DNA of 64,000 bases from an uncultured Pelagibacteraceae bacterium (GCA_902589315.1 CACISK010000005.1:42522-106521), one strand, 5' to 3'; counted from the first letter of the stretch, positions 1-12,874 are shown. A program made the numbers and translations. The notes: generated by a model from the letters alone, not told the origin.

Positions 1-1
1 T

Positions 2-280
2 CCAAAATTAGGATCAGTAACCAATGATGTAAAAAAAGCTATAACTGACGCAAAATCTGGTCAAGTTGAAATAAGAAATGATAAAGATGGAAACATAGGC
101 TTGAGTATAGGAAATAAATCTTTTTCGGATGATAAATTAATAATGAATTTTAATGCTGTATTAGATGCAATCGAAAAAGAAAAATCAAATAATACAGTTA
201 AAGGTGACTTAATTAAGCAAGCTTTTATAACGTCAACAATGGGCGTTTCATACAAAATTAAATTAGGTAAGAGTATTTAG
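2..280 (+). CDS. rplA: 50S ribosomal protein L1, C-terminal part (5' truncated by window)
   Basis: Frame 2 reads PKLGSVTNDVKKAITDAKSGQVEIRNDKDG...AFITSTMGVSYKIKLGKSI* directly upstream of rplJ; typical L1 C-terminus and synteny. Confidence 0.9.
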   Translation, partial: PKLGSVTNDVKKAITDAKSGQVEIRNDKDGNIGLSIGNKSFSDDKLIMNFNAVLDAIEKEKSNNTVKGDLIKQAFITSTMGVSYKIKLGKSI

Positions 281-282
281 TT

Positions 283-792
283 ATGATGAATAAAGAGCAA
301 AAAAAACAGTACATATCCGATATGACAAATCAGTTTGAAAAATCTGAGGCTGTTATAGTTACTCATTATCAAGGCTTAACGATGAATCAACTTGATGACT
401 TAAGAGCTAAAATGAGAGAGCATGGTATAAAATTTAAAATTACAAATAATAGAATAACTAAATTAGCTTTAGAAAAAACAAGATGTAAAGATCTTTCATA
501 CTTGTTTTCTGGTCCTACTGCCGTAGCTTTGTCTGAAGATGCTATAACTTCTGCAAAAATTCTAACAAATTTTTCTAAAGAAAATGAAAACCTAAAGATT
601 CTTGGAGGAATCATGGGATCTGACATTTTAGATGTTGCTGGCGTCAAAAATGTAGCTACTTTACCTTCACTAGATGAGGCCAGGGCAAAAATAGTAGGAA
701 TATTAAGGTCTCCAGCACAAAAAATAGCAAGTATTTTACTTGCGCCGGCGTCAAAAATCGCTATTTTAGCGCTCGAAAAATCAAAAAAATAA
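283..792 (+). CDS. rplJ: 50S ribosomal protein L10
   Basis: ORF MMNKEQKKQYISDMTNQFEKSEAVIVTHYQGLT..., L10 signature; between L1 and L7/L12. Confidence 0.96.
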   Translation: MMNKEQKKQYISDMTNQFEKSEAVIVTHYQGLTMNQLDDLRAKMREHGIKFKITNNRITKLALEKTRCKDLSYLFSGPTAVALSEDAITSAKILTNFSKENENLKILGGIMGSDILDVAGVKNVATLPSLDEARAKIVGILRSPAQKIASILLAPASKIAILALEKSKK

Positions 793-810
793 CCAGGGAC
801 AAGAATTACT

Positions 811-1182
811 ATGGCTGACTTAAATAAAATTATAGAAGACTTATCAAGTTTAACTGTTGTAGAAGCAGCTGAACTTTCAAAACAACTAGAGGAAAAATGG
901 GGTGTAACAGCAGCAGCAGCAGTAGCCGCAGCACCAGCAGCAGCAGGCAGCGCAGCACCAGCTGAGGAAAAAGACGAATTTACAATTATGTTAACTGCTG
1001 CAGGGGATAAAAAGATTAATGTTATAAAAGAGGTTAGAGCAATTACTGCTCTTGGTCTTAAAGAAGCAAAAGATTTAGTTGAAGGAGCACCTAAAGAAGT
1101 CAAAACAGGTGTTAATAAAAAAGAAGCAGAAGAGATTAAGCAAAAACTTGAAGCAGCTGGCGCAAAAGTAGAATTAAAATAA
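811..1182 (+). CDS. rplL: 50S ribosomal protein L7/L12
   Basis: Ala-rich hinge plus [43 protein letters not shown]-terminal domain. Confidence 0.98.
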   Translation: MADLNKIIEDLSSLTVVEAAELSKQLEEKWGVTAAAAVAAAPAAAGSAAPAEEKDEFTIMLTAAGDKKINVIKEVRAITALGLKEAKDLVEGAPKEVKTGVNKKEAEEIKQKLEAAGAKVELK

Positions 1183-1230
1183 ATTAAATAGGATTTTTTA
1201 CTGGTTAGGTTATTTTAATCAGTTGTTGGG

Positions 1231-4200
1231 ATGCAATTATCTTTTACAGAAAAGAAAAATATTAGAAAAAGTTTTGGTAAGCTAAAAGAAAGTTTATCTA
1301 TACCAAACTTGATAGAAGTACAGAAAAATTCATATAAAGAATTAACTGAATTTAGACAGGATGTAGAACAACATCTTGTGAAAGGTTTTGATAGAGTTTT
1401 TAAAAGTATTTTTCCTATCGAGGATTTAAATGATAAAGCAACATTAGAATATGTTTCTTATAAGCTAGAGAAACCAAAATTTGATGTCGAAGAATGCATT
1501 TCTAGAGGCTTAACTTATTCAGCTGCACTAAAATGTACATTAAGACTAGTAGTTTACGAAATAGACCAAGAAAATAATACTAAAGACATTTTATCTGCAA
1601 AAGAACAAGAAGTTTATATGGGTGAAGTTCCAATGATGACAAATAGTGGAACATTTATAACAAATGGAGTTCAAAGAGTTGTTGTTAATCAAATGCATAG
1701 AAGCCCAGGAGTATTTTTTGATCATGATAAAGGCAAATCACATGCAAGTGGAAAATTGCTATTTAACTGTAGAGTTATACCTAATAGGGGATCATGGTTA
1801 GATTTTGAATTTGATGTAAAAGATTTATTATATTTTAGAATAGATAGAAAAAAGAAAATTCTTGTTTCTACTTTGCTACAAGCACTAGGTTTTTCTAAAA
1901 ATGATATTGTTGATGAGTTTTATCAAAAAGAAACTTTAAGTTACGACAAGAATTTAAATAAATGGAAAACTAAATTTGATCCTGAAAATTATAAAGCTAA
2001 GAATTTTTCTGAAGAAGTAATAGATGCAAAAAATAATAAAGTTGTAGTTAAATCAGGTGAAAAAATAAATTTTTTAACAGCAAAAAAACTTTCTAATGAT
2101 GGTTTGAAGGAAATTTTTGTATCAAGCGAATCTTTGTACGGTAAGTTTTTACATAGAGATATCAAGATAGGTGAAGATATTTTTAAAATAGGTACAGAAT
2201 TAAACGAGACTATTATTACTAAAATTGTTGAAGCCGATATTAAAACATTAGATATATCTCGAACAAATTCAATAAATAAAGGACCTTACTTATTATTGAG
2301 TATTTTTAATGATAAAAATGAAAACAAAAACGATGCTATCACAGAAATATATAAAGTTTTAAGACCAGGAGAACCTCCAACAATTGAAATAGCAACTCAA
2401 ATATTCAATAACTTATTTTTTAGTTCTGATAGGTATGACTTGTCAGATGTTGGAAGAGTAAAAATGAACTCAAGATTAGAATTAGAATGTTCTGATAAAA
2501 TCACAATTCTCAGAAATGACGACATATTAGCGATTATTCAAAAAATGTTGGATTTAAGAGATGGCAAAGATGATGTAGACGATATAGATCATTTAGGAAA
2601 TAGAAGAGTAAGATCTGTTGGTGAGCTTGTTGAAAATCAAGCACGTATTGGTGTTTATAGAATGGAGAGAGCTATTAAAGAAAAGATGACAACATTGGAT
2701 GTAGAGTCAGCTATGCCACAAGATCTTATTAATGCAAAACCTCTTACAATTTCACTTAAAGATTTTTTCGCAACTTCTCAATTATCTCAGTTTATGGATC
2801 AAACAAATCCACTATCAGAAATTACACACAAAAGAAGAGTTTCAGCTTTAGGACCTGGTGGTTTAACTAGAGAACGTGCTGGATTTGAAGTTAGAGACGT
2901 CCATCCAACTCACTATGGAAGAATTTGTCCTATAGAGACACCCGAGGGACCGAATATTGGTCTAATTAATAGTCTTTCAACATACTCTAAAATTAATAAG
3001 TATGGTTTTATTGAAAGTCCTTATAAAATAGTAAAAGATGGCAAGGTTCAGAGTAACATTGAATATCTTTCAGCAATGGAAGAAACTAAATTTACAATTG
3101 CCCAAGCAAACTCATTAATTGATAAAAATGGAAAGTTTACTGAAGAACTAGTTTCTTGTAGACAAAATTTAAATTTTATTTTAGCTAAACCTGAAAATAT
3201 AGATTATATAGACGTTTCACCTAAGCAACTTGTTTCAGTTGCAGCTTCTTTAATACCTTTTTTAGAAAATGATGATGCGAATAGAGCTTTAATGGGATCA
3301 AATATGATGAGACAGGCTGTTCCTTTGCTTAAACCTGAGGCACCATTAGTAGGCACAGGCATTGAAAGTGATGTAGCATTAGATTCAGGTGTAACAATTG
3401 TTGCGAAAAGAGATGGTGTTGTTGATAAAATAGATGGTAAAAGAATAGTCATTAAAGCTTCTAGTGAAAAAGATTATTCTAAGTCAGGTGTAGACATTTA
3501 TAATCTGCAAAAATTTAAGAGATCTAATCAGAATACATGTATAAATCAAAAACCATTAGTTAGAGTAGGTGATAAAGTCAAACCAGGAGACATTATAGCA
3601 GATGGTCCTTCCACTAAAGTTGGTGAATTAGCTTTGGGTAAAAATGTAACGGTGGCTTTTATGCCATGGCAAGGTTACAATTTTGAGGACTCTATACTTA
3701 TTTCAGAGAGGTGTGTAACAGATGATGTTTTCACTTCTATTCATATAGAGGAATATGAAATAATGGCAAGAGACACTAAACTTGGTGAGGAGGATATTAC
3801 CAGAGATATACCAAATGTTAATGAAGAAACTTTAAAAAATCTTGATGAGTCTGGTATAGTTTACATTGGAGCAGAGGTTAAACCTGGAGATATTCTTGTT
3901 GGTAAAGTTACTCCAAAAGGTGATACTGCATCTGGTCCAGAGGAAAAATTATTAAGATCAATTTTCGGTGAAAAAGCTATAGATGTTACTGACACTTCAC
4001 TAAAAATGCCTAGTGGAAGTGGCGGTATTGTTGTTGATGTAAGAGTATTTAATAGACATGGTATTGATAAAGACGAAAGATCTATAACTATAGAGAGAGC
4101 TGAAATAGAAAGTGTCCAGGAGGATAAAAAGGTAGAAGAGGAAATATTGGAGAGAAGTGTAAAACAGAGTCTCTCATCTATACTTAATGGTATTAAGACT

Positions 4201-5313
4201 AATAAAAAAATTAAAGATGTTGAGGCAAATACAACTTTATCAGATAATTTAATCAATAATCTTCCTATTTCAGATCTTTTCAAAATTTCAGTTGAAGATC
4301 AGGCGAAGCAATCTTCATTGTCTCAAATCAGAGATCAATTTAATAGTGCAAAACAAGATATCCAAGATAGATTTGAGGATAAGGTTTTAAAAATTAGGCA
4401 AGGTGATGATCTATTACCAAGTGTTATGAAAATGGTAAAAGTCTTTGTTGCAATTAAGAGAAGATTAAGACCAGGGGATAAGATGTCAGGAAGGCATGGT
4501 AATAAAGGTGTAGTAAGTAAAATAGTTCCAGTAGAAGATATGCCTTATAGAGAAAATGGAAAGCCGGTAGATATAGTGCTTAATCCATTAGGCGTACCAA
4601 GTAGGATGAATGTAGGTCAAATATTAGAAACGCATCTTGGCTGGTCATGTACAGAGTTAGGTGAGAAGTTAAACCAATTAGTAAACGAAAATCAAAAAAA
4701 GATTGAAAAAACTGAAAAAATTAAGACTTTTTTAAAAAAAGTTTATGGGAATGAAATTTATGATGAAGATATCGAAAAATTGAATTCTTCAGAATTTGAA
4801 GATTTATGTTCAAATATAAGACATGGTGTGCCTATAGCGACCCCCGTATTTGACGGTGCAAAAGAAAAAGATGTAACAAAAATGTTAGAGTTGGCTGATT
4901 TACCAAACTCAGGTCAAACGACACTATGGGATGGTAGAACAGGTGAAAAATTTGATAGACCTGTAACAGTTGGTACAATTTACATGCTAAAACTACATCA
5001 CTTAGTTGAAGACAAAATTCACGCAAGATCTACGGGTCCATACAGTTTAGTCACCCAACAACCCCTTGGTGGAAAAGCTCAATTAGGAGGTCAAAGATTT
5101 GGTGAGATGGAAGTTTGGGCATTAGAGGCTTATGGTGCATCTTATACGCTTCAAGAAATCCTAACTGTAAAATCAGATGATGTCGCGGGTAGAGTAAAGG
5201 TTTACGAAACAATTGTTAAAGGTGAAGAAAATTTTGAATCTGGTATTCCAGAGTCATTTAATGTATTGGTAAAAGAAATCAAATCACTAGCATTGAATGT
5301 GGAGTTAAATTAA
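1231..5313 (+). CDS. rpoB: DNA-directed RNA polymerase subunit beta
   Basis: 1360 aa; canonical motifs such as [45 protein letters not shown] and [15 protein letters not shown]. Confidence 0.99.
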   Translation: MQLSFTEKKNIRKSFGKLKESLSIPNLIEVQKNSYKELTEFRQDVEQHLVKGFDRVFKSIFPIEDLNDKATLEYVSYKLEKPKFDVEECISRGLTYSAALKCTLRLVVYEIDQENNTKDILSAKEQEVYMGEVPMMTNSGTFITNGVQRVVVNQMHRSPGVFFDHDKGKSHASGKLLFNCRVIPNRGSWLDFEFDVKDLLYFRIDRKKKILVSTLLQALGFSKNDIVDEFYQKETLSYDKNLNKWKTKFDPENYKAKNFSEEVIDAKNNKVVVKSGEKINFLTAKKLSNDGLKEIFVSSESLYGKFLHRDIKIGEDIFKIGTELNETIITKIVEADIKTLDISRTNSINKGPYLLLSIFNDKNENKNDAITEIYKVLRPGEPPTIEIATQIFNNLFFSSDRYDLSDVGRVKMNSRLELECSDKITILRNDDILAIIQKMLDLRDGKDDVDDIDHLGNRRVRSVGELVENQARIGVYRMERAIKEKMTTLDVESAMPQDLINAKPLTISLKDFFATSQLSQFMDQTNPLSEITHKRRVSALGPGGLTRERAGFEVRDVHPTHYGRICPIETPEGPNIGLINSLSTYSKINKYGFIESPYKIVKDGKVQSNIEYLSAMEETKFTIAQANSLIDKNGKFTEELVSCRQNLNFILAKPENIDYIDVSPKQLVSVAASLIPFLENDDANRALMGSNMMRQAVPLLKPEAPLVGTGIESDVALDSGVTIVAKRDGVVDKIDGKRIVIKASSEKDYSKSGVDIYNLQKFKRSNQNTCINQKPLVRVGDKVKPGDIIADGPSTKVGELALGKNVTVAFMPWQGYNFEDSILISERCVTDDVFTSIHIEEYEIMARDTKLGEEDITRDIPNVNEETLKNLDESGIVYIGAEVKPGDILVGKVTPKGDTASGPEEKLLRSIFGEKAIDVTDTSLKMPSGSGGIVVDVRVFNRHGIDKDERSITIERAEIESVQEDKKVEEEILERSVKQSLSSILNGIKTNKKIKDVEANTTLSDNLINNLPISDLFKISVEDQAKQSSLSQIRDQFNSAKQDIQDRFEDKVLKIRQGDDLLPSVMKMVKVFVAIKRRLRPGDKMSGRHGNKGVVSKIVPVEDMPYRENGKPVDIVLNPLGVPSRMNVGQILETHLGWSCTELGEKLNQLVNENQKKIEKTEKIKTFLKKVYGNEIYDEDIEKLNSSEFEDLCSNIRHGVPIATPVFDGAKEKDVTKMLELADLPNSGQTTLWDGRTGEKFDRPVTVGTIYMLKLHHLVEDKIHARSTGPYSLVTQQPLGGKAQLGGQRFGEMEVWALEAYGASYTLQEILTVKSDDVAGRVKVYETIVKGEENFESGIPESFNVLVKEIKSLALNVELN

Positions 5314-8300
5314 ATGAGTAAAGAGTTAACAGATTTATTTAAATCTTCAGAAATATCAGAAGCACAAAATTTTAATAGCATCAAAATCACTCTCGCAAGT
5401 CCTGAGAAAATTAAATCATGGACTTATGGAGAAATTAAAAAACCTGAAACAATAAATTATAGAACTTTTAGACCTGAAAAAGATGGTCTCTTTTGTGCAA
5501 GAATCTTTGGACCAATAAAAGATTATGAATGTCTTTGTGGTAAGTACAAAAGGATGAAATTCAGGGGTATTATATGTGAAAAATGTGGAGTTGAGGTAAC
5601 AAAATCAAATGTGAGGCGTGAGAGAATGGGTCACATAAATTTAGCGACTCCAGTAGCTCATATATGGTTTCTTAAATCTTTACCAAGTAGAATATCACTT
5701 GCAATAGATATGAAGCTTAAAGAAGTAGAGAGAGTTCTATATTTTGAAAATTTCATAGTTATAGAGCCAGGCTTAACTGGTCTTAAGAAGAACCAACTCT
5801 TGGGAGAGGAAGAACTTATAAAATATCAAGATGAGTACGGAGAAGAGTCATTCACTGCAGGAATTGGAGCAGAAGCTATATTAGAAATACTTAAGTCAAT
5901 TGATTTAGAGCATGAAAAAGAGGCTTTAATTAAATCAATTAAAGAAACTAAATCCAAAGTTTCAGAGGAAAGATCAATTAAAAGATTAAAATTAATTGAA
6001 TCATTTATTGAAACTGGAAATAAACCAGAATGGATGATTTTAACAACAATTCCAGTAATTCCACCAGAGCTAAGACCATTGGTCCCATTAGATGGAGGAA
6101 GATTTGCTACGTCTGATTTAAATGACTTATACAGAAGAGTTATAAATAGAAACAATCGTTTAAAAAGGTTAATGGATCTTAAAGCTCCAGATATTATTGT
6201 AAGAAATGAAAAAAGAATGCTTCAAGAGTCTGTAGATGCCTTGTTTGACAATGGTAGAAGAGGAAGGGTTATCACAGGAACAGGTAAAAGACCTCTTAAA
6301 TCTCTAGCAGAAATGCTAAAAGGTAAACAAGGAAGATTTAGACAAAATTTATTGGGTAAAAGAGTAGATTATTCTGGAAGATCAGTCATTGTAGTAGGAC
6401 CAGACTTAAAATTACACGAATGTGGATTACCAAAGAAAATGGCTTTAGAATTATTTAAACCATTTTTATATGCAAGATTAAATAAACTTGGATTAGCTTC
6501 CACAATTAAGCAAGCCAAAAAACTTGTTGAAAGAGAAAGAAATGAAGTTTGGGATGCTTTAGAATTAATTGTTAGAGAACATCCTGTTATATTAAATAGA
6601 GCTCCAACATTACATAGATTAGGTGTTCAAGCATTTGAACCAAAATTGATAGAAGGAAATGCAATCGAATTACATCCACTTACTTGTGCTGCTTTTAATG
6701 CAGATTTTGATGGGGATCAGATGGCAGTTCATGTTCCATTGAGTTTAGAGGCACAATTAGAAGCTAGAGTTTTAATGATGTCCACAAATAATATTCTAAG
6801 TCCATCAAATGGAAAACCTATAATTGTTCCAAGTCAGGATATGATTTTAGGAATTTACTATCTTTCTCAACCACCATATCAAACTGACAGAGTTGAGGGC
6901 TACTTTGTAAACACCTCTGAGATTGAACATGCATTAGAAATTGGTCAAATAAAAGTTCATTCAAGAATTGTTTCTAGATTTACAACAGTTGATGAAAAAG
7001 GTAATACTAAATATGAAAAACATATTAGTACAGCTGGAAGATTTTTATTAGCAAACTTAATTCCAAAAAATATAAATAATAAATTTGCTCTTGTTGACAG
7101 ATTACTACCAAAAAAAATAGTTTCTGAAGTCATTGACCATGTATTCAGATTCTCTGGTCAAAAAAGTACAGTAATATTTTGTGATAAATTAAAAGATCTT
7201 GGATTTAAACATGCATTTAAGGCTGGAATATCATTTGGTAAAGACGATCTAGTAATTCCAGATAACAAACAACAGTTAATTGATGAAACAAAAAAATTAA
7301 TATCGGATTATGAGAACCAATATTCAGAAGGATTAATAACTAGAGGTGAAAAATACAATAAAGTTATTGATGCATGGTCAAAATGTACAGATAAAGTAGC
7401 TTCTGAAATGATGAAAAGAATTTCTGCTACTGAAATAACAGAAGATGGGCTGAAAATTAATTCAGTATTTATGATGGCAGACAGTGGTGCAAGAGGATCT
7501 GCGGCTCAAATGAAGCAATTAGCTGGTATGAGAGGTTTAATAGCTAAACCATCTGGTGAAATTATTGAGTCACCAATAACATCAAATTTTAAAGAAGGTT
7601 TAACTGCTCTAGAATATTTTAATTCAACACACGGAGCAAGAAAAGGACTAGCTGATACAGCATTGAAAACAGCAAGTTCTGGATATTTAACTAGAAGACT
7701 TTGTGATGTTGCGCAAGATTTAACGATAACTTCTTCTAAATGTACTGCCAAATGTGGCTCAATAAAACTTACGGAAGTTTTAGAAGGTGGAAACATAATG
7801 GTTAGTTTATCAGAACGGGCTCTTGGAAGAGTTGCTGCAAAAGATGTGAAAAATCCATTAACTGGAGACGTGTTAATCAAAAAAGATCAAATGATTGATG
7901 AAGCTGGATGTGAAAAAATAGATTCTGCAGGTGTAAAGAGCTTGAATGTTTATTCAGTAATGACGTGTGGAATGAAGGAAGGTGTTTGTGCAACTTCATA
8001 TGGAAGAGATCTTTCAAGAGGAAAAATGGTTCATGTTGGAGAGGCAATTGGAATGATATCAGCACAATCAATTGGTGAACCAGGAACTCAACTTACAATG
8101 AGAACTTTCCACGTAGGAGGAACAGCTTCAGTTAAACAAGACTCCCAAATAGTATCAAATAATGATGGTATATTAAAAATTGTTAATACAAACTTATTAG
8201 TTGATTCAAAAAAGAACTTAATTGTAATGGGAAGAAATACTGAACTTTCTATTGAAGACGACAACGGACTTCAAGTGGCATCATACAAAGTGCCATATGG

Positions 8301-9480
8301 ATCAAAACTTTTCTTCGAAAATGGAGATAAAGTTAAAAGAGGATCTAAAATATGCGAGTGGGATCCATATACAACACCTGTTATAGCTGAAAAAGATGGA
8401 ATAGCAAATTATGTAGATTTAATTGATGGTGTATCAATCGCAGAAACTACTGATGATGCAACAGGAATTTCTACCAAAGCTGTGGTTGATTGGAAAACCC
8501 AATCTAAGAATACTGATTTAAAACCAAGGATTACATTAAGAGATGCAAAAGGTAATGTTATAAAAAAAGCTGATGACAATGAAGCAAGATACTACTTAGT
8601 ACCAGATTCAATTTTATCTGTTAAAGATGGTCAAAAAATTTCAGCTGGAGATGTAATAGCTAGATTACCTAAAGAGACTACAAAGACTAAAGATATTACT
8701 GGAGGTCTACCAAGAGTTGCTGAATTATTCGAAGCAAGAAAAGCAAAAGATAGTGCTATTATTGCTGAGAATGACGGTAAAGTAATATTTGGTAAAGAGG
8801 TAAGAGGTAAGCAGAGAGTAACAATAGAATCTGAAAATGGTGATACTTCAAGCTATTTAATTCCAAAAGGAAAACATATTAATTTTAACCAAGGTGAAAA
8901 AATTAAAAAAGGTGAATATTTGTTAGATGGTCAACCCTTACCGCACGATATTCTTAGAATTCTAGGTATTGAAGAGTTGACTGAATATTTCGTAAACCAG
9001 GTACAAGATGTTTATAGGTTACAAGGTGTAATAATAAATGATAAGCACATAGAAGTTATCTTAAGACAAATGTTGAAAAAAGTTGAAGTAAAAATCCAAG
9101 GAGATAGCACATATTTACCAGGTGAAATTGTTGATAGAATTAAATTTGAAAACACTAATGAACAACTTGTTAAAGACGGTAAAAACCCTGCTGTTGGAGA
9201 CAGAGTTTTAATGGGGATAACTAAAGCTTCACTTCAAACAGAGTCATTTATTTCAGCTGCTTCTTTCCAAGAAACAACAAGAGTTTTAACAGATGCTGCC
9301 ATTAAAGGTAAGGTTGATAAATTGTCAGGATTAAAAGAGAATGTTATTGTTGGAAGATTAGTACCAGCTGGAACAGGTTCTGTTAAAAATTTATGGAACA
9401 AAAAAGCTCGTTTAGATGATGAAAAATTTATTGCTGAGAACGAAAAGATTGAGCAAGCAGAAAGTCCCGTAAATCAATAA
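5314..9480 (+). CDS. rpoC: DNA-directed RNA polymerase subunit beta'
   Basis: 1388 aa; [16 protein letters not shown] catalytic motif, zinc-binding [23 protein letters not shown]. Confidence 0.99.
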   Translation: MSKELTDLFKSSEISEAQNFNSIKITLASPEKIKSWTYGEIKKPETINYRTFRPEKDGLFCARIFGPIKDYECLCGKYKRMKFRGIICEKCGVEVTKSNVRRERMGHINLATPVAHIWFLKSLPSRISLAIDMKLKEVERVLYFENFIVIEPGLTGLKKNQLLGEEELIKYQDEYGEESFTAGIGAEAILEILKSIDLEHEKEALIKSIKETKSKVSEERSIKRLKLIESFIETGNKPEWMILTTIPVIPPELRPLVPLDGGRFATSDLNDLYRRVINRNNRLKRLMDLKAPDIIVRNEKRMLQESVDALFDNGRRGRVITGTGKRPLKSLAEMLKGKQGRFRQNLLGKRVDYSGRSVIVVGPDLKLHECGLPKKMALELFKPFLYARLNKLGLASTIKQAKKLVERERNEVWDALELIVREHPVILNRAPTLHRLGVQAFEPKLIEGNAIELHPLTCAAFNADFDGDQMAVHVPLSLEAQLEARVLMMSTNNILSPSNGKPIIVPSQDMILGIYYLSQPPYQTDRVEGYFVNTSEIEHALEIGQIKVHSRIVSRFTTVDEKGNTKYEKHISTAGRFLLANLIPKNINNKFALVDRLLPKKIVSEVIDHVFRFSGQKSTVIFCDKLKDLGFKHAFKAGISFGKDDLVIPDNKQQLIDETKKLISDYENQYSEGLITRGEKYNKVIDAWSKCTDKVASEMMKRISATEITEDGLKINSVFMMADSGARGSAAQMKQLAGMRGLIAKPSGEIIESPITSNFKEGLTALEYFNSTHGARKGLADTALKTASSGYLTRRLCDVAQDLTITSSKCTAKCGSIKLTEVLEGGNIMVSLSERALGRVAAKDVKNPLTGDVLIKKDQMIDEAGCEKIDSAGVKSLNVYSVMTCGMKEGVCATSYGRDLSRGKMVHVGEAIGMISAQSIGEPGTQLTMRTFHVGGTASVKQDSQIVSNNDGILKIVNTNLLVDSKKNLIVMGRNTELSIEDDNGLQVASYKVPYGSKLFFENGDKVKRGSKICEWDPYTTPVIAEKDGIANYVDLIDGVSIAETTDDATGISTKAVVDWKTQSKNTDLKPRITLRDAKGNVIKKADDNEARYYLVPDSILSVKDGQKISAGDVIARLPKETTKTKDITGGLPRVAELFEARKAKDSAIIAENDGKVIFGKEVRGKQRVTIESENGDTSSYLIPKGKHINFNQGEKIKKGEYLLDGQPLPHDILRILGIEELTEYFVNQVQDVYRLQGVIINDKHIEVILRQMLKKVEVKIQGDSTYLPGEIVDRIKFENTNEQLVKDGKNPAVGDRVLMGITKASLQTESFISAASFQETTRVLTDAAIKGKVDKLSGLKENVIVGRLVPAGTGSVKNLWNKKARLDDEKFIAENEKIEQAESPVNQ

Positions 9481-9509
9481 AAAATCACACTTTTTCCTTG
9501 TCTTTTGAT

Positions 9510-9537
9510 TTGACAAATAGAATTTCTATAGTATTTT
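9510..9537 (+). promoter_or_regulatory. Candidate sigma70-type promoter for the str operon (TTGACA 9510-9515, 16-nt spacer, TATTTT 9532-9537)
   Basis: Perfect -35 hexamer with plausible -10 in the longest intergenic region of the window; perfect inverted repeat ATAGAA-T-TTCTAT (9517-9529) in the spacer. Confidence 0.5.
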
Positions 9538-9587
9538 GTGCGTGTTTTTGGTTGGAATGTAGTGTCTTGTGCACTAAACGCTGCCAC

Positions 9588-9607
9588 AAATAACCTGACA
9601 GTTATTT
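9588..9607 (+). promoter_or_regulatory. Hairpin in rpsL leader (AAATAAC - ctgaca - GTTATTT)
   Basis: Perfect 7-bp stem, 6-nt loop, about 30 nt upstream of the rpsL start codon; function unknown. Confidence 0.35.
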
Positions 9608-9637
9608 CCTCTAAAATCAAATTTATATAAAATTTTT

Positions 9638-10009
9638 ATGCCAACAATTAACCAGTTATTAAGAAAAGGAAGAGAAAAACAAATTGCTAGGAATAAAGTT
9701 CCAGCATTACAAAAACAACCTTTAAAAAGAGGAGTTTGTGTAAAAGTTTATACAACTACTCCAAAAAAACCAAACTCAGCTTTAAGAAAAGTAGCAAGAG
9801 TTAGATTATCAAATGGTTTTGAAGTTACAGCATATATACCAGGTGAAGGACATAATTTACAAGAACACTCGGTTGTTATGATAAGAGGAGGGCGTGTTAA
9901 AGATTTACCTGGAGTTAGATATCATATACTACGAGGTAATTTAGATACTCAAGGAGTTGCAAATAGAAAACAGAGACGTTCTTTATATGGAACGAAAAAA
10001 GGTAAATAA
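9638..10009 (+). CDS. rpsL: 30S ribosomal protein S12
   Basis: [12 protein letters not shown]...[39 protein letters not shown]. Confidence 0.99.
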   Translation: MPTINQLLRKGREKQIARNKVPALQKQPLKRGVCVKVYTTTPKKPNSALRKVARVRLSNGFEVTAYIPGEGHNLQEHSVVMIRGGRVKDLPGVRYHILRGNLDTQGVANRKQRRSLYGTKKGK

Positions 10010-10011
10010 AA

Positions 10012-10482
10012 ATGTCTAGAAAAAGAAAAGCTCCTAAAAAAATTCCAGTTGTGGACCCTAGATATAAATCAGTAATAATCCCAAAGTTAATTAATTCAAT
10101 AATGCTAGATGGCAAGAAAACTATTGCTGAAAAAATAGTTTATGACGCGATTGATAAAATTAAATTAAAATCAAAAGATGAACCTTTAACCGTATTTAAC
10201 GATGCGATAAATAATGTAAGACCTACAGTTGAAGTCAGATCAAGACGTGTAGGAGGTGCTACATATCAAGTTCCAGTAGAGGTTAAGGCTAAAAGATCAC
10301 AAGCATTAGCATTAAGATGGATTATTGATGCATCAAGAAAAAGAAAAGATAAAAAAATGTCTGACAAATTATTTAACGAAATTTTTGATGCTTATCAAAA
10401 AAGAGGTTCGGCAATAAAAAAGAAAGAAGATACACACAAAATGGCAGAGTCAAATAAAGCTTTTGCTCATTTTAGATGGTAA
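10012..10482 (+). CDS. rpsG: 30S ribosomal protein S7
   Basis: [18 protein letters not shown]...[19 protein letters not shown]. Confidence 0.98.
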   Translation: MSRKRKAPKKIPVVDPRYKSVIIPKLINSIMLDGKKTIAEKIVYDAIDKIKLKSKDEPLTVFNDAINNVRPTVEVRSRRVGGATYQVPVEVKAKRSQALALRWIIDASRKRKDKKMSDKLFNEIFDAYQKRGSAIKKKEDTHKMAESNKAFAHFRW

Positions 10483-10487
10483 ATAAT

Positions 10488-12563
10488 ATGGCAAAAACTC
10501 ACGCACTAAATAAATATAGAAATATTGGTATCATGGCTCACATTGATGCTGGTAAAACTACAACTACAGAAAGAATTTTATACTATACAGGTAAAAGTCA
10601 TAAAATTGGTGAAGTGCATGATGGTGCAGCTACAATGGATTGGATGGAGCAAGAGCAGGAAAGAGGTATTACAATAACTTCAGCTGCAACCACTTGTTTT
10701 TGGAGAGAACATAGAATTAATATTATTGATACTCCAGGCCACGTTGATTTTACAATTGAAGTCGAACGATCTTTGAAAGTTTTAGATGGTGCTGTTGCAG
10801 TATTTGATGGCGTTGCTGGTGTTGAACCACAATCTGAAACAGTGTGGAGACAAGCTGATAAATATAAAGTTCCTAGGATTTGTTTTGTAAATAAACTTGA
10901 TAGAACTGGTGCAGATTTTTTCAGATGTGTAGATATGATTAAAGATAGACTTGGTGCTAAACCTTTAGTCATGCAAGTTCCAATTGGAATAGAAGCTTCA
11001 TTACAGGGTGTCGTTGATTTAGTTAAAATGAAAGCAATTGTGTGGAAAAATGAAGATCTAGGAGCTGAATGGGAGGAAAAAGATATTCCAGGTGATCTAA
11101 AAGAAATATGTGACAAATACAGACAAGAATTGGTTGAAACTGCCGTTGAGCAAGATGAAAAATTAATGGAAGCATATTTAGGTGGTGAGGAAATAAAACA
11201 AGAAGATTTGATAAAATGTGTAAGAAAAGGATGCTTAAATTTTGAATTTGTTCCGGTTTTAACTGGTTCAGCTTTCAAAAATAAAGGTGTTCAACCATTA
11301 TTAGATGCAGTTGTAGATTATTTACCAAGTCCAGAAGATCTTGGATCTATAATGGGAACAAAACCTGGATCAGATGAGGAAATAGAGATGAAGTTTGAGG
11401 ATAGCGCTCCTTTTTCTGCTTTAGCTTTTAAAGTAGCAACTGATCCATTTGTTGGAAGTCTTACATTTATAAGAATTTATTCAGGTACAGTTAAATCTGG
11501 AACTGGAGTTTATAATACATCTTCAAATAAAGAAGAAAGAGTTGGAAGAATGCTTCTAATGCATGCTAATTCAAGAGAAGATATCAAAGAAGCAAATGCG
11601 GGTGATATAGTAGCTCTTGCAGGTTTAAAAAATACAATAACTGGGCATACATTGGCAAATAAAGATACTCCAGTATTACTTGAGCCAATGGAATTTCCAG
11701 ATCCAGTTATAGAAATTGCAGTCGAGCCGAAATCAAAGGCAGATCAAGAGAAAATGGGTGAGGCATTGGGAAGATTAGCTAAAGAAGATCCATCATTTAG
11801 AGTTTCATCTGATGAAGAGTCAGGACAAACAATAATAAAAGGAATGGGTGAATTACATTTAGATATTATTGTTGATAGAATGAAAAGAGAATTCAAAGTT
11901 GAGGCAAATGTAGGAGCTCCTCAAGTTGCTTACAGAGAAACAATATTAAGTGCTGCAGAGTTTGATTATACACACAAAAAACAAAGTGGTGGAGCTGGAC
12001 AGTTTGCTAGAGTTAAATTATCTGTTGAACCATTAGAACCTGGTAAAGGTAGAGAAATTGAAAGCAAAATTAAAGGTGGTGCAATACCAAAAGAATTTAT
12101 TCCAGGTGTAGAAAAAGGTGTAGAGACAATTGCTGACAGTGGAATATTAGCTGGATTTCCTTTAATTGATTATAAAGTTACAATATTAGATGGTTTACAC
12201 CATGATGTTGATTCTAGTGTATTAGCATTTGAGCTAGCTTCAAGACAGTGTTTTAAAGAAGCATGTAATCGAGGAACTTTAAAACTTTTAGAACCAGTCA
12301 TGAGAGTAGAAGTAGTAACTCCTGAAGATTATATGGGTGATGTAATTGGCGATTTAAACAGTAGACGAGGTCAAATAAGTACTCAAGAGCAAAGAGGAAA
12401 TGCAACAGTAATAACTGCTATGGTGCCATTAGCAAATATGTTTGGCTATATAAACAACTTAAGATCTATGTCACAAGGTAGAGCTCAGTACTCTATGTTT
12501 TTTGATCATTACGATAAGGTTCCACAAAATGTTCAAGATGAAGTAACCAAAAAGACAGGTTAA
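10488..12563 (+). CDS. fusA: Elongation factor G (start chosen at [31 protein letters not shown])
   Basis: G1 motif [29 protein letters not shown] track starts 12 nt upstream at 10476. Confidence 0.98.
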   Translation: MAKTHALNKYRNIGIMAHIDAGKTTTTERILYYTGKSHKIGEVHDGAATMDWMEQEQERGITITSAATTCFWREHRINIIDTPGHVDFTIEVERSLKVLDGAVAVFDGVAGVEPQSETVWRQADKYKVPRICFVNKLDRTGADFFRCVDMIKDRLGAKPLVMQVPIGIEASLQGVVDLVKMKAIVWKNEDLGAEWEEKDIPGDLKEICDKYRQELVETAVEQDEKLMEAYLGGEEIKQEDLIKCVRKGCLNFEFVPVLTGSAFKNKGVQPLLDAVVDYLPSPEDLGSIMGTKPGSDEEIEMKFEDSAPFSALAFKVATDPFVGSLTFIRIYSGTVKSGTGVYNTSSNKEERVGRMLLMHANSREDIKEANAGDIVALAGLKNTITGHTLANKDTPVLLEPMEFPDPVIEIAVEPKSKADQEKMGEALGRLAKEDPSFRVSSDEESGQTIIKGMGELHLDIIVDRMKREFKVEANVGAPQVAYRETILSAAEFDYTHKKQSGGAGQFARVKLSVEPLEPGKGREIESKIKGGAIPKEFIPGVEKGVETIADSGILAGFPLIDYKVTILDGLHHDVDSSVLAFELASRQCFKEACNRGTLKLLEPVMRVEVVTPEDYMGDVIGDLNSRRGQISTQEQRGNATVITAMVPLANMFGYINNLRSMSQGRAQYSMFFDHYDKVPQNVQDEVTKKTG

Positions 12564-12565
12564 TT

Positions 12566-12874
12566 ATGGATAAACAAAATATTAGAATAAAATTAAGAGC
12601 ATACGACAACAAGGTTTTGGATCAATCAACGGAAGAAATCGTAAATACTGTTAAAAGAACTGGAGCTAATATTAAGGGACCAATTCCTCTACCTACAAAA
12701 ATAGAGAGATACACTGTTTTAAGATCACCTCATATAGATAAAAAAAGTAGAGAACAATTTGAAACGAGAACTCATAAGAGATTAATTGATATTATTGAAC
12801 CTACACCAGCAACGGTAGAGGCGTTGATGAAACTTGATTTAGCGTCGGGAGTAGATGTGGAGATTAAGATATAA
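12566..12874 (+). CDS. rpsJ: 30S ribosomal protein S10
   Basis: [39 protein letters not shown]. Confidence 0.98.
   Translation: MDKQNIRIKLRAYDNKVLDQSTEEIVNTVKRTGANIKGPIPLPTKIERYTVLRSPHIDKKSREQFETRTHKRLIDIIEPTPATVEALMKLDLASGVDVEIKI

Noticed and set aside
387-1103. 238-aa minus-strand ORF antisense to rplJ/rplL
   Set aside because: Covers two certain plus-strand ribosomal genes; Ala/Ser-rich translation mirrors the sense codons; no recognisable domain.
3861-4283. 140-aa minus-strand ORF inside rpoB (and similar shadows in rpoC, topA, soxA, rsh)
   Set aside because: All lie within long, clearly conserved genes on the other strand and have composition expected of reverse-complement coding sequence.
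10598-11278. 226-aa minus-strand ORF inside fusA
   Set aside because: Antisense shadow ORF of the conserved EF-G GTPase domain; Ser/Thr/Pro-rich with no domain.
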